Of a stretch of DNA of 38,956 nucleotides, positions 17,377 through 26,963 are shown piece after piece. The first letter of the stretch is position 1; the number at the start of each line of letters is the position of its first letter. Location of the stretch: positions 1 to 38,956 of the forward strand of contig CAIYET010000041.1 in NCBI GenBank assembly GCA_903925285.1, given 5' to 3'. Under the pieces are notes generated by a model. The model worked only from the letters and a program-made list of their open reading frames with translations, ran no database searches and was not told where the DNA came from. This DNA comes from Candidatus Hydrogenedentota bacterium (GTDB lineage: Bacteria; Hydrogenedentota; Hydrogenedentia; Hydrogenedentales; SLHB01). A program made the translations under genes and the position numbers.

Positions 17377-19467
17377 ATGTCTGAGACTGGGAATGACGCT
17401 AAAGACTCCGTCTCACGCAAGCCGGAGATTACACCGCCTGAATGGACGCGGCGGCGGACATCGGGCAAGGCGGTGGGTGCATTCGCGTTGGGACTGACGT
17501 CGATGATCCTGTGGCTTTTCGCGGGGATTCCGGCGATCTTTCTCGCGATCTGGGCCAAGAGGGACATCCGGAAAAACCCGTTGCTCGATGGGCGTATCCT
17601 GGCAAACTTAGGGCTTGCGTTGGGAATCCTGAGCGTGGTGGCGTCCCCGATGTTGTTCGCGGCGGCGGCGATGTGGTTGATTAACGGAGCGCACGCGGAC
17701 CATGCCGACCGTATCGCGCATTTCCACCTGAGCGGCCTCATGGTGGAATCGCCTCGGGGCGATCCACTCGGGACGTTAACGGGGCAGCCGAATTCGTTCG
17801 CGGACTTACTGGCGCGACTTAAGCACGCCCGCGAGGACGATGCCGTAAAAGCGGTCGTCATTACCGTCGACAATCCATTGCTGGCCTTCGCACAAATGGA
17901 GGAGTTGCACGGGGAACTTGCGGCGTTCGCCGCGTCGGGCAAGAAGCTCTTCGCGCACTGCGAAGAGCAACTGATGCCCATGCGTCTTTATATTGCGCTG
18001 GCTACGGCCACGCATCTCAGCGTGGCGCCCACGGCGCTCATCGACCTGAGGGGGTTCTACGGCGAAGCACCATACCTAAAAGAGGGGTTGGCAAAAATCG
18101 GTGTCGAGGCGGATATTGTCCAGATCGGGGACTACAAGACGGCCGGGGAAATGTTTTCGCGGACGGAGCCCAGCGAAGCGGGTAAGGAAGATATGAATCG
18201 GCTGCTGGACGGCCTGTACGAAAGCTGCGTACACATGATCGCCGAGGCGCGCCACAAGCCAGCCGATGAGGTCAAGCGCCTCATCGATGCCGCGCCGTAT
18301 CCCGTAAAGAGAGCACTCGAAGCCGGTTTGATCGACTCGGTCGCCCACCAGGATGCGTTTCTCGAAGGAATCAAGCGCGAGTATGGAAACACGATCCGTA
18401 TCGACAATGACTACGAGCGCATCGCGCCGCCGACCGTAGATATGCAACGCCCCCTCAGGTCCGAGTGGAGTGTCGCGAGGTATTTCTTCCGCGTTCAGAA
18501 ATGGTTGTGGAAGGACAGCATCGGCCTGATTTACTTGGAAGGCGCGATCGTTCCCGGATTCGGCGGTCCCGGCGTGGCATGGAGCGGCGATATTCGCGAT
18601 GCGCTGAAGACTGCGGCCGAGGACGATTCAATCAAGGCAGTCGTACTCCGTGTGGATTCGCCCGGCGGTTCGGTGACGGCCAGCGAGGTGATCCTGCGCG
18701 CGGCACAGACGCTTAAGAGGAAGAAGCCTCTGGTTGTTTCCATGGGAAGCACCGCCGCAAGCGGCGGGTACTACGTGTCGTGCGGTGCGAACGCGATCTT
18801 CGCGGACGAGACGACGTTGACCGGCTCGATCGGCGTGATCGGCGGGAAGTTGGTCTCGACGGGGCTATGGAACAAACTGGGGGTTAACTGGTTCGCGTAC
18901 CAGCGTGGGGCCAACGCAGATTTGTATAGCGGCGCGCATCCGTTCGACGAACGACAACGGGCCGACGTGACTCGATACATGCTCGATGCCTACGAGACGT
19001 TCAAGGAGCACGTGACATCGGGACGCGGGACGAAGCTCGCCAAGGGGATCGACGAATTGGCGGGCGGACGTGTGTTCACGGGCAAGCAGGCCCTCGAACT
19101 CGGACTCGTGGACAAGATCGGCGGGTTGGAGGCGGCAATCGCGTATGCGGCGGAATTGGTCTCCCTGAAAGACTACCAAGTTCAGGTCGTCCCTCAGCCT
19201 AAGGACGCCGCCCAAATGCTCATGGATACGTTCTTCGGCAGTCCTCGCCCCCCCAGCGACCTCGATCTCGATGCACGCGTGCGGCAACCGAATATCGAGA
19301 GGCTTCAAGGACTGGTCGGCCAGCCCGACGTTGCGGCTGCCGCCCGCTTGCTCGAAGGACTCGATTCCCGTCACGCCCGCGTCGCCCTGGAACTGTTGCG
19401 CCGCATCCAACTCCTCGGACAAGAAGGAATCGCGATGATCATGCCTCAAGTGTTCGCCATTGAGTAG
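17377..19467 (+). CDS. sppA: Signal peptide peptidase SppA with N-terminal DUF4190-like membrane domain
   Basis: A 696-residue S49-family protease of the long, duplicated SppA type, which degrades leftover signal peptides and other membrane peptides. Residues 28-104 form a two-helix DUF4190-like region (GKAVGAFALGLTSMILWLF; AIWAKRDIRKNP; GRILANLGLALGILSVV). The N-terminal protease half carries the candidate catalytic Lys254 in IGDYKTAGEMF. The C-terminal half carries the candidate Ser462 in GSTAASGGYYVS, preceded by LRVDSPGGSVTASE. This Lys/Ser pair in separate repeats matches E. coli SppA. ATG 17377 has GAGG five bases upstream; in-frame ATGs at 17320 and 17353 lack a site. Fusion to DUF4190 is unusual. 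Confidence 0.93.
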   Translation: MSETGNDAKDSVSRKPEITPPEWTRRRTSGKAVGAFALGLTSMILWLFAGIPAIFLAIWAKRDIRKNPLLDGRILANLGLALGILSVVASPMLFAAAAMWLINGAHADHADRIAHFHLSGLMVESPRGDPLGTLTGQPNSFADLLARLKHAREDDAVKAVVITVDNPLLAFAQMEELHGELAAFAASGKKLFAHCEEQLMPMRLYIALATATHLSVAPTALIDLRGFYGEAPYLKEGLAKIGVEADIVQIGDYKTAGEMFSRTEPSEAGKEDMNRLLDGLYESCVHMIAEARHKPADEVKRLIDAAPYPVKRALEAGLIDSVAHQDAFLEGIKREYGNTIRIDNDYERIAPPTVDMQRPLRSEWSVARYFFRVQKWLWKDSIGLIYLEGAIVPGFGGPGVAWSGDIRDALKTAAEDDSIKAVVLRVDSPGGSVTASEVILRAAQTLKRKKPLVVSMGSTAASGGYYVSCGANAIFADETTLTGSIGVIGGKLVSTGLWNKLGVNWFAYQRGANADLYSGAHPFDERQRADVTRYMLDAYETFKEHVTSGRGTKLAKGIDELAGGRVFTGKQALELGLVDKIGGLEAAIAYAAELVSLKDYQVQVVPQPKDAAQMLMDTFFGSPRPPSDLDLDARVRQPNIERLQGLVGQPDVAAAARLLEGLDSRHARVALELLRRIQLLGQEGIAMIMPQVFAIE

Positions 19468-19638
19468 ATAAGCCAAACATGTTCCGCCCCACGCGTTCGC
19501 AACATACGCAAAAGGCGATGCCGCAGGTTGAACCTAAAAACGGCGGTCGGTGCAGGCAGGAATTGCTCCTTCTGCCCGTGCTGACTTTCGAGGCGTGTTA
19601 CTACGTTGGCGGATGCATTGCACCGCCATGGACAAGAG

Positions 19639-19676
19639 AAAAAAGCGGGGTCTGGAAAGTTTCTTCCAGACCCCGC
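19639..19676 (-). terminator. Intrinsic terminator of the giant Ig-repeat gene
   Basis: Read on the minus strand, a perfect 13-bp stem (GCGGGGTCTGGAA with its complement at 19645-19657 and 19664-19676, 6-base loop) is followed directly by six T (19644-19639). It lies 24 bases past the stop of the minus-strand gene. There is no T-run on the plus strand, so it does not serve sppA. Confidence 0.9.
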
Positions 19677-19699
19677 CGATTTCGAGCTTCAGGTTACGT

Positions 19700-22600
19700 C
19701 TACTGTTTGCGGCGCAACATGCGCGTAGCGCCCAGCGCAATCCCCATAAGAACCAAGCCTAGACCGGCAACGGTCGTTGCGGGCAGCGCCCCGCCAATGA
19801 CCGTTAGTTCGGCCGTGTTGGACTCGACGGCATCCAGATAGGAATCGTGGATGGTCGCGTTGTACAGGCCGGCATTTTCGGGAATCAGCGGGCTAAGCGT
19901 CAGGGACGCGTTCGTGCCGATAACCGTGGACGAAGGTTGCTTGCGCCATTCGTAGGTCAAGTCCGTGTAGTAGTTCCCGGCGCCGGCCGCCACGGTGAAG
20001 GTGTGTGAAGCACCTGCATTGCCCGTTCCCGAAGTGGGCTGAAGGCCTATAGCCAGATGTTCCTTCACCTGTATCACTGCGGTAGCCGACGTGAGGGTCT
20101 TGTCATCAGCGGTATCCTCTGTACCCATGTCATCCACCACGGTGACATAGTACGAACCAGCCTTTGTCAATGCTAGAGGAACAAGCGTCCTGGTGTACGC
20201 CATATCGCTGCCGTCTTGAGGCACCACACCACCCGCCGCGACATAGGCGGGGTAGGGTGCGTCAGTGTGGAACGTGTAGGTCAGGTTGCCGATCCCGAAT
20301 TCCGTCTGGGCCTCTAACGTGTATTCGTCAAGCTTGTACAGGCGGGCGGACTGAGGCTCGGTGATGAAACCGAACACCAGATTGACGGTCAACATCGCGC
20401 TATTCGAGCGCGCCGAATCCGGGGTCGGTGTGCCGCTGTCGGAAACGACGCACCAATACGTGCCGGTGTTCGACATGCTGGGTAGGGTGATCACATAGCT
20501 CGGACCCGTGCCTACTTGGTGTTGCTCGTCATTCCTGTACCAAGTGTAGTTTAGCTCGCCCTTGCCGCCCGACGCTTCCACGCTCATGGGGTACGGGGTG
20601 TTCAGTTCCATCATTCCGCTCGCCGGATGCGTGGTAATCGATACGTGCTTCACGACAGTCAGAGCGGCCGGGTTCGAGGTGGCATTCGAGCCGTCATCAT
20701 CCGTTGCTTTACAGGTGTAGCTGTCAGTCGAAGCCACACCGGCGGGCGTAACGAATGTAAGCGTGGCGCTGGTCTCACTAGGCATCAACACGGTGTTCTT
20801 GAACCACTGATAGTGATAAGCCGTCGCCACGAACCCACCCGTCGCGGCCACGGTGGCCGTGAACGTCTCGCCAGCGTATAGGTCGGCGCCATCCGGTTGG
20901 CCTGTGATGGAGACGGCGTCGGCGATCTCGAGAGCCGCGCTGGTCGAGGGGCTCAAGTCAAGCAGCGGTGGTACGCCCGTACGTACACCCACTTCACCCA
21001 CCAGGCACCGGTACGTGCCCGCATCGGTGGTCGCCAGTGGATTGATGGTGTAGGTGCTGGTTCCCGAACCGACATTGTCCCAGCTTGGGCCATTCTGCTT
21101 CTGCCACTGGTAGGTGTAGGCCGGTCCGTAGCCTTCGGTGACCGTTACGGAGAAGCCGAAGGAATGGCCCACGTGCTCGCGGCCGCTGACCGGTGCGGTG
21201 ATGTTCAGTGCGTTGGAGTTGACGGTCAACGGGACCGCGCCGGATTCCAGCACAACGCTCGCGGCATCGGTCACGACACAGGAGTAGCTGCCTTCATTGC
21301 CGGCCGGATTGACCGGGGCGGGGTTGCCGTCTGGCGCGCCGCCCTGGCAGTTGTTGAGCGTCAACGTCGCGTTCGTGGCGAGGGGGATGTTCGCGCCCTT
21401 GTACTTCCACTGGTACGTGTAACTGGGCACGCCGCTGTCTGGCATCACGGTGACGCCGAAGGTCGCGGAACCCCGGGCTGTGGTGCTTTGCGGCTCCGGC
21501 TGGGTCTGGATGGCCAGAACCGTCAACATGTCCTCGCTGGTAACGCCGGCGCCGATGTTACCGTTCACTTGGCAGGTGTAGTTGCCTTGATCGACTGCCG
21601 TGAGGGGGTCCAGCGTCAGGGTCGAGTCGCTGCCCACAAAGGTTGCATCGCGATACCACTGGTAGGCGTACGGTGTGTAGCCGTCCTCGGCGATCACGGT
21701 GAAGGTGTGGCTGTCGCCCACCTTTTTGTTGCCGCCAACCACTCCAGGCAGTGCGATGCTAACCGGCTTGCGGACTTCCAGCACCGCGCTGTTGGAAGGC
21801 ACCAGCGGCGCTGGGGGACGGGCATCGTCACCCACCAGGCAGACGTACGTGCCGTCATCGCCGGTCACCAGATTCGTGAGCTCGAGGGTGTCGGTCGTGA
21901 CGCCTGCGATGTGGCCAGCGGCATTGACGAGGTCAATCCCGCCCTTCTGCCACTTGTAGGTCAGCGTGCCCACGCCGCCCGAAGCGTTCAACAAGAAGGT
22001 ATGGGCTTCGCCGGTGAATTTCTGATCACCGGGCGTCGTCGATGCCAAGATCTCCGCGAGTGTCACTTCTAAGAGCACCGCGTCCGAGGTGGCCGTCTGT
22101 ATTGGGAGGGAGGTATCGGTGATCTGACAGCGGTACGTGCCCGCATCTCCGAGCGCCAACGGATTGATGGTGTAGGTTGTGGCGCCCGATCCGACATTGT
22201 CCCAAGTCGTCGGGCCACTCTGTTTCTGCCACTGGTAGGTTAGCGTGCCCACGCCGCCGTGCGCCGCAATCGTGAATGTCTTGGACTGCGTGACGTACTT
22301 CGCGTCAGGTAGGGGCTGCGTGTCGATGATGATCGGGTTGTTGTTGACCACCAGTACTGCATCGGCCGAAGTCAACACCACGGACGCGCTGTCCCTCACG
22401 TCGCAGGTGTATGTGCCGTCATCGCTCACGGCCAGCGGCGAAATCGTGAACGAACTCGTCGTCGGCTGGCCGGTGGCGCTCCCGTTCTTTTTCCATTGAT
22501 ACGTGTAGCCCGGCACGCCGCTACCCGACGTGACGACGACTGTAAACGTATGACTGCCACCGGGGTTGTAGTTGCCGCCCGACGGTTGCGTCAGGATCTC

Positions 22601-25600
22601 GAGGACAGTCAGGTACGCGGCGTTCGTGTCTTTTGAATCGGTGTACGTGTCGGTAACGGTGCAGGTATAGAAACCCTGCTTCGCGTAGGACAGCGTACCG
22701 AGGTCCAGCGTGGCACTGTCGCCACCCACATTCACGCTGTCCTTCTTCCACTGGTAGTGGAGTGTCCCATATCCGCCGGTCGCGATGACATTGAAACTGT
22801 ACGTGTCGCCAGCCTTTCTGTTAAGCGGAGTCGTAAGGGCGGACAGACCTATGCGGGCCGCCACCTGGAGCGCCGCTGCGGTCGACGCGGCACGGGGTTG
22901 TTGCGAAGGACGCGCATCGTCGCCCACCAAGCAGACGTACGAGCCAGCATCGAGCGTCACCAGGTTCGTGAGACTCAGGTCGGGAGTTGTGGCGCCCGCG
23001 ATGTGGCCAGCGGCATTGACGAGGTCGATCCCGCCCTTCTGCCACTGGTAGGTTAGCGTTCCTACACCGCCCGTAGCCGCAATGCTAAAGGCTTGGCTAT
23101 CTCCCACGTACTTCTGGGCGGGCGATGGCTGTGGGCTGATATTGATAGCTGCCAGCGTCGCGGTGAGCGTTGCAGTAGCCGACGTCACCGGGCTGACCGG
23201 AGGCCGCACACCGGGCGTTTCTCCAACCGTGCAGTAGTAGACCGTACCGTTGTCGGCGCTATTGACATTCAGCACGCGCAACGTGGCTGGGGACGTCAAG
23301 TCGTATTTCGCGCCGTTGACGAGCGGTGTCGCATTGCCCTGCTGGTACCAGGTATACGTAAAGGCGAAACCGGTGCTCGATCCGCCGCTTGGGCTGACGA
23401 TAAACGTAGCCGACTGGGAAAAGTACACGGATGTGTTCCCGGGGCCGGACACGTTCAACACGGCCGCGTTTACGGTAAGGGCGGCGCCACCGGATGTTAC
23501 CGTGGCGCTCGAGGAGTCGCGCACCACACAGGTGTATACCCCGGGATGTCCGGTGTAGGTCCCATCGAGTACCTGCACATTGTCCAATTGCAGGGTGGCC
23601 GTCGTGGCGCCGGAAATGTGCCCGCCCGCATTATTGACCTGCACGCCATCGAGATACCACTGGTAGGTAAAGCCGCCCGTGCCGTTCTGGGCGACGACGC
23701 TCAAGGTAACGACGTCGGCGCCGGAGGTGACGGTTTGCGGAGTCGGATTGGTCAGGATGGACAGCACGTTGAGGGTGACGATGTTGCTGTCGGCCGAAGT
23801 TGAGCCATCCGTCGCATGGACGTAGTAGTTGCCGTGGTCACCCGCGACCAATGGGTTTAAGGGAAACGACCCGGTTCCGTTGGAAGTTACCAGAAGACCG
23901 TTCCTGTAGAGCGAATACGTTAACGTTGCCACGTTGCCCGCGGCGGTCACGTTGAAGGTGTGGCTTCCGCCGACGGCTTTGTTGCCACCCAACGGCTGCA
24001 AAGTGAAGTATACGCCGCCGCCGGCGATTACTGTAACAGTCGCGGCGTTTGAATCCAGGAATCCAAGCAGGTTCGTTGCCCGCATGAAGTACGTGCCGCC
24101 ATCGGCCGGGGTGGCGTTCCCGACGCCGTAGGTATTGCTGAAAGGCGTGCCTACGGGCGTACTCGTATCACCCGGAAGACCCTTGTACCACTGGTAAACC
24201 GGTACGCTGTCGCCGCCGACCGCGCCCGATACCAGCGAGAACGGCGAACCCGCATTTATAGTGACCGACGTGGGCTGCGTGCTGATAGCAAACGCCCGCG
24301 CGCCGACGTAAACGAATGCCAAGGGCGAAGTACGACCGCCTAACGCTTCTCCAGCAACGGATCCGGTCGGCACTGTAGCCGCAAAGTCCGGCGGATTGTA
24401 AACGAGCGAAGAGGTATAGGACGGCGAATTCGGGGTGTCCGAGACGCGCACCCATGGGGCCATGCCGTCATGCCACGGCAGCAGATAATTGTACTGCAGA
24501 TTCCAGGTAGCAGGGACCACCCCGCGGTAGCCGTTATCATTGGGGTTCCCGGTCACGCCGTCGGCCACAAAATCCTGCCTGTGGCTTCCGGGAGGGTCAC
24601 CCGACCAATACGGGTCAAGCTGGTAATTGGCATATGAGGCGATGTAAACCCAGTAGATGCGTCCACGGAAGGTTGCAGTCGGGACAAAGGTGATCTGCTG
24701 CGGGTTGGTTGACGGACCACTCAGCACGGTCTCGGTACAGATTTGGCCTACTTCGCCACTGTTGACAAAGCTCCTCGTCGCGAGGGGAGTGCCGGACAGA
24801 TTCGGTGTGATGCTGCCCGCCGTCTGGTACAGAAAGTAGGAAACCGTATAATAGGTGCTGGGCCTCAATGGTTTATCCGTTTTCATGTTTGCCAGGGTTT
24901 GCGTCAGCGCGGTGGTGTCCGCCCCGGTCTTCTCCATGCGCTGGAAAGGCATCAGGGTTAGTGAACCGCCCTTATCGACGTAGGTCCATGTGCCGACATC
25001 CCAATTGTTGGAATTGCCTTTGAAGGAGTTGTTATTGAGGATATTCATGGAATTGGAGGGCGGGAAGTCCTGGGCGTCTTCCCAAACATCCGATACGGCG
25101 CCCGTGCCGCCCGCAGTGACGATGGCGCCTGTATTCAGCGGGTCGCCGGCCAGCGACGCGACGAAGATGAATACGTTGTCCACGTAGCCTGTCCAGCCAG
25201 TGTTTGGAACGAAGCGGATCGAGGGTGTTGGGCCTGTAGCAGTTACGTAGGCCGTCTCCGTGTGCCAGTCATTATTATCCGTCGCGAACATGCTGGATGT
25301 CGCCGTGCCCAATCCCACGGAAACGCCTGCGGTAAGCACTGCGGTTCCCAGCGATTTGTATTGGAAATTGATGCGGTACGTTACGCCGGTGGCGATCTTT
25401 GCCGAGGCGGGTTGTTGGGCTTGGGTTTGCGTCAATTCCGCCGTGTTGCCCGACGTATGCTTCATGACCTTAAATTGGCTCGTTGGCGATGCCGGGGCGG
25501 CCACGTCGTCCTGGTTGTTGACCGCCCAGTTGGTGCCCATCGTCCACTGCGTGGGGTTGCCGTCCGGTGGGCCGCTGGTCATATTGCCCTGATTTGCATA

Positions 25601-26521
25601 GTTGACGCTGGGCGTGCCATGCGGCGGCGTACTGATGCGAAGTGGAATCTGTGTAACTCCAAAGATCCCCAGGAAGTTCTCACGCCAGGTGTTGGGGAGC
25701 GTGCCGGTATATCCGATGGCGGCCAAGGTGTATCGGTTAATGTTAGTCGTCGTGCCCGCCGGAGTGCCGGAAGCGTTAAAGATACCATTCTTACCGAAGA
25801 GATTGGTGTGGCTTCCGCCGGATCCCCACCGCGTGGCTGTGTAGCTGGCTTGGGTCAACTGCAAAGCACGCGCTGTCTTTTCTTGGCGCAGCACAGCCCA
25901 CATGTTGGTAACATACAAAGTGGTATTGCCCATGCCGGCGCATAAGCCGTCGACGATTTGGCCGATGTAATTATTGATGGCCGTGAATGTATTACCGTCC
26001 GCAGTCTCGCCAACGGTCACCAAACCGGCGAAATAATCGAGCAACAGACCCGACGTCAGATCGCCGCCCACAGGTCCCAATTCGGCCTTGAGAATTTCGC
26101 ACAGTTTATCCGAACCGTACGAACCCTGGATATACTGCCGCGCCACGTTGTTGCCCAAACCCAAAGGGAGGTTATACTCCCCGTAAATCATCAAGTCGTT
26201 GTAGACGAGATTGCGGTTGGTCGCGAAGTCCGCTTGAATTTGGGCCACGTTGGCCGCGCTGATGACCGTCGTGCCCACGCAGGTTCCCCCACGCAATACA
26301 ATGGCCAGTTGGGCCAGCGTATCCTCATCCCAAATTCCATTGAGATCGTTATCAGCCCCTGTCAATTGTATTGTGATACCGGGGCAATACCCCGCGAGCA
26401 GTTTATCCAGCATGGACGCGATCCAGTCGAAATCGATGTCGCGCGCTTGCGCCATGGCGGGCGGGCATAGGGCCAGTCCCAACAATAGCATTGTGATGAC
26501 GAGTATGCTTACTCTCTTCAT
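19700..26521 (-). CDS. Giant surface protein with about 16 Ig-like domains and C-terminal sorting tail
   Basis: A 2273-residue secreted protein. It has a signal peptide (MKRVSILVITMLLLGLALCPPAMAQA). An N-terminal region to about residue 745 contains two jelly-roll-like stretches (WTMGTNWAVNNQ; NSNNWDVGTWTYVDKG, each ending in a FVPxTxxxG segment). About 16 Ig-like domains of the pattern SHTFxVxAxGGxGxLTYQWxK and DxGTYxC follow, to about 2230. Some domains are recent copies: two share QWQKGGIDLVNAAGHIAG and two share WDNVGSG. The C-terminus LPATTVAGLGLVLMGIALG followed by RRKQ has the tripartite form of a sorting signal (motif, membrane helix, basic end), variant of PEP-CTERM/IPTL types. ATG 26521 has AGGAG eight bases upstream. 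It is followed by a strong terminator and is probably monocistronic. Likely adhesion or a cell-surface fibre. Confidence 0.88.
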   Translation of the reverse strand: MKRVSILVITMLLLGLALCPPAMAQARDIDFDWIASMLDKLLAGYCPGITIQLTGADNDLNGIWDEDTLAQLAIVLRGGTCVGTTVISAANVAQIQADFATNRNLVYNDLMIYGEYNLPLGLGNNVARQYIQGSYGSDKLCEILKAELGPVGGDLTSGLLLDYFAGLVTVGETADGNTFTAINNYIGQIVDGLCAGMGNTTLYVTNMWAVLRQEKTARALQLTQASYTATRWGSGGSHTNLFGKNGIFNASGTPAGTTTNINRYTLAAIGYTGTLPNTWRENFLGIFGVTQIPLRISTPPHGTPSVNYANQGNMTSGPPDGNPTQWTMGTNWAVNNQDDVAAPASPTSQFKVMKHTSGNTAELTQTQAQQPASAKIATGVTYRINFQYKSLGTAVLTAGVSVGLGTATSSMFATDNNDWHTETAYVTATGPTPSIRFVPNTGWTGYVDNVFIFVASLAGDPLNTGAIVTAGGTGAVSDVWEDAQDFPPSNSMNILNNNSFKGNSNNWDVGTWTYVDKGGSLTLMPFQRMEKTGADTTALTQTLANMKTDKPLRPSTYYTVSYFLYQTAGSITPNLSGTPLATRSFVNSGEVGQICTETVLSGPSTNPQQITFVPTATFRGRIYWVYIASYANYQLDPYWSGDPPGSHRQDFVADGVTGNPNDNGYRGVVPATWNLQYNYLLPWHDGMAPWVRVSDTPNSPSYTSSLVYNPPDFAATVPTGSVAGEALGGRTSPLAFVYVGARAFAISTQPTSVTINAGSPFSLVSGAVGGDSVPVYQWYKGLPGDTSTPVGTPFSNTYGVGNATPADGGTYFMRATNLLGFLDSNAATVTVIAGGGVYFTLQPLGGNKAVGGSHTFNVTAAGNVATLTYSLYRNGLLVTSNGTGSFPLNPLVAGDHGNYYVHATDGSTSADSNIVTLNVLSILTNPTPQTVTSGADVVTLSVVAQNGTGGFTYQWYLDGVQVNNAGGHISGATTATLQLDNVQVLDGTYTGHPGVYTCVVRDSSSATVTSGGAALTVNAAVLNVSGPGNTSVYFSQSATFIVSPSGGSSTGFAFTYTWYQQGNATPLVNGAKYDLTSPATLRVLNVNSADNGTVYYCTVGETPGVRPPVSPVTSATATLTATLAAINISPQPSPAQKYVGDSQAFSIAATGGVGTLTYQWQKGGIDLVNAAGHIAGATTPDLSLTNLVTLDAGSYVCLVGDDARPSQQPRAASTAAALQVAARIGLSALTTPLNRKAGDTYSFNVIATGGYGTLHYQWKKDSVNVGGDSATLDLGTLSYAKQGFYTCTVTDTYTDSKDTNAAYLTVLEILTQPSGGNYNPGGSHTFTVVVTSGSGVPGYTYQWKKNGSATGQPTTSSFTISPLAVSDDGTYTCDVRDSASVVLTSADAVLVVNNNPIIIDTQPLPDAKYVTQSKTFTIAAHGGVGTLTYQWQKQSGPTTWDNVGSGATTYTINPLALGDAGTYRCQITDTSLPIQTATSDAVLLEVTLAEILASTTPGDQKFTGEAHTFLLNASGGVGTLTYKWQKGGIDLVNAAGHIAGVTTDTLELTNLVTGDDGTYVCLVGDDARPPAPLVPSNSAVLEVRKPVSIALPGVVGGNKKVGDSHTFTVIAEDGYTPYAYQWYRDATFVGSDSTLTLDPLTAVDQGNYTCQVNGNIGAGVTSEDMLTVLAIQTQPEPQSTTARGSATFGVTVMPDSGVPSYTYQWKYKGANIPLATNATLTLNNCQGGAPDGNPAPVNPAGNEGSYSCVVTDAASVVLESGAVPLTVNSNALNITAPVSGREHVGHSFGFSVTVTEGYGPAYTYQWQKQNGPSWDNVGSGTSTYTINPLATTDAGTYRCLVGEVGVRTGVPPLLDLSPSTSAALEIADAVSITGQPDGADLYAGETFTATVAATGGFVATAYHYQWFKNTVLMPSETSATLTFVTPAGVASTDSYTCKATDDDGSNATSNPAALTVVKHVSITTHPASGMMELNTPYPMSVEASGGKGELNYTWYRNDEQHQVGTGPSYVITLPSMSNTGTYWCVVSDSGTPTPDSARSNSAMLTVNLVFGFITEPQSARLYKLDEYTLEAQTEFGIGNLTYTFHTDAPYPAYVAAGGVVPQDGSDMAYTRTLVPLALTKAGSYYVTVVDDMGTEDTADDKTLTSATAVIQVKEHLAIGLQPTSGTGNAGASHTFTVAAGAGNYYTDLTYEWRKQPSSTVIGTNASLTLSPLIPENAGLYNATIHDSYLDAVESNTAELTVIGGALPATTVAGLGLVLMGIALGATRMLRRKQ
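21906..23046. repeat. Internal near-identical DNA repeat in the Ig gene
   Basis: The 49 bases at 21906-21954 recur at 22998-23046 with one visible mismatch. Both encode the GGIDLVNAAGHIAG part of an Ig-like domain. They point to recent duplication of domain-sized units. Confidence 0.8.
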
Positions 26522-26963
26522 GGTTCCTGCTCCTTTGTTTGCTGTAAAAAAACATGGCTGTCGATTGAAAAACGAAACGAGATAAGTTGTTATACCACTT
26601 CGCATCGCTACTGCACTCTTATGCACGATCACCATTTAACATATTACGGCATCATTGCCGAAACCCGCACACCCTTCTTGCCCAAGCCGGATGTATCGGG
26701 CTTTTCACTGTCTATCGCCTCGCGTCTACCAAGCGATGCGACAACCTAATAGAGAGACTGTTCGGGGCGTTCCCCGTACATCTCTACACTCTTCGGCAAT
26801 ACTTTACCGTAATATTTCAAAAAAAGCAAGCATAAAATTTGGAATTTTGGATTAGCGCAGTATTGCCATTGTTATCTGCGATCTGGGTTGCTTTTCCAAC
26901 CGTGTTATCGGGTATTCGAGGGCCATCCAATTACTTTAACCCGCGTTGAATAAGCTGACGGGG
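26522..26963. other. AT-richer intergenic region between two surface-protein genes
   Basis: About 440 bases without a convincing gene. The stretch 26800-26870 is markedly AT-rich. On the minus strand it holds a weak promoter-like pair (TTGCTT, 17 bases, TAAAGT near 26806-26834), which could drive the giant Ig gene. Short inverted copies TTAACCC (26936-26942) and GGGTTAA (26961-26967) surround the end of the next minus-strand gene. Confidence 0.4.

Noticed and set aside
17217-17981. N-terminal extension of the glycosyltransferase frame by 255 codons
   Set aside because: The extension overlaps sppA on the other strand and the repeat region; the protein family begins at the ATG at 17216.
19700-19792. 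Classical LPxTG sortase signal
   Set aside because: The motif is LPATT without the required Gly, and the other genes suggest a Gram-negative-type envelope.
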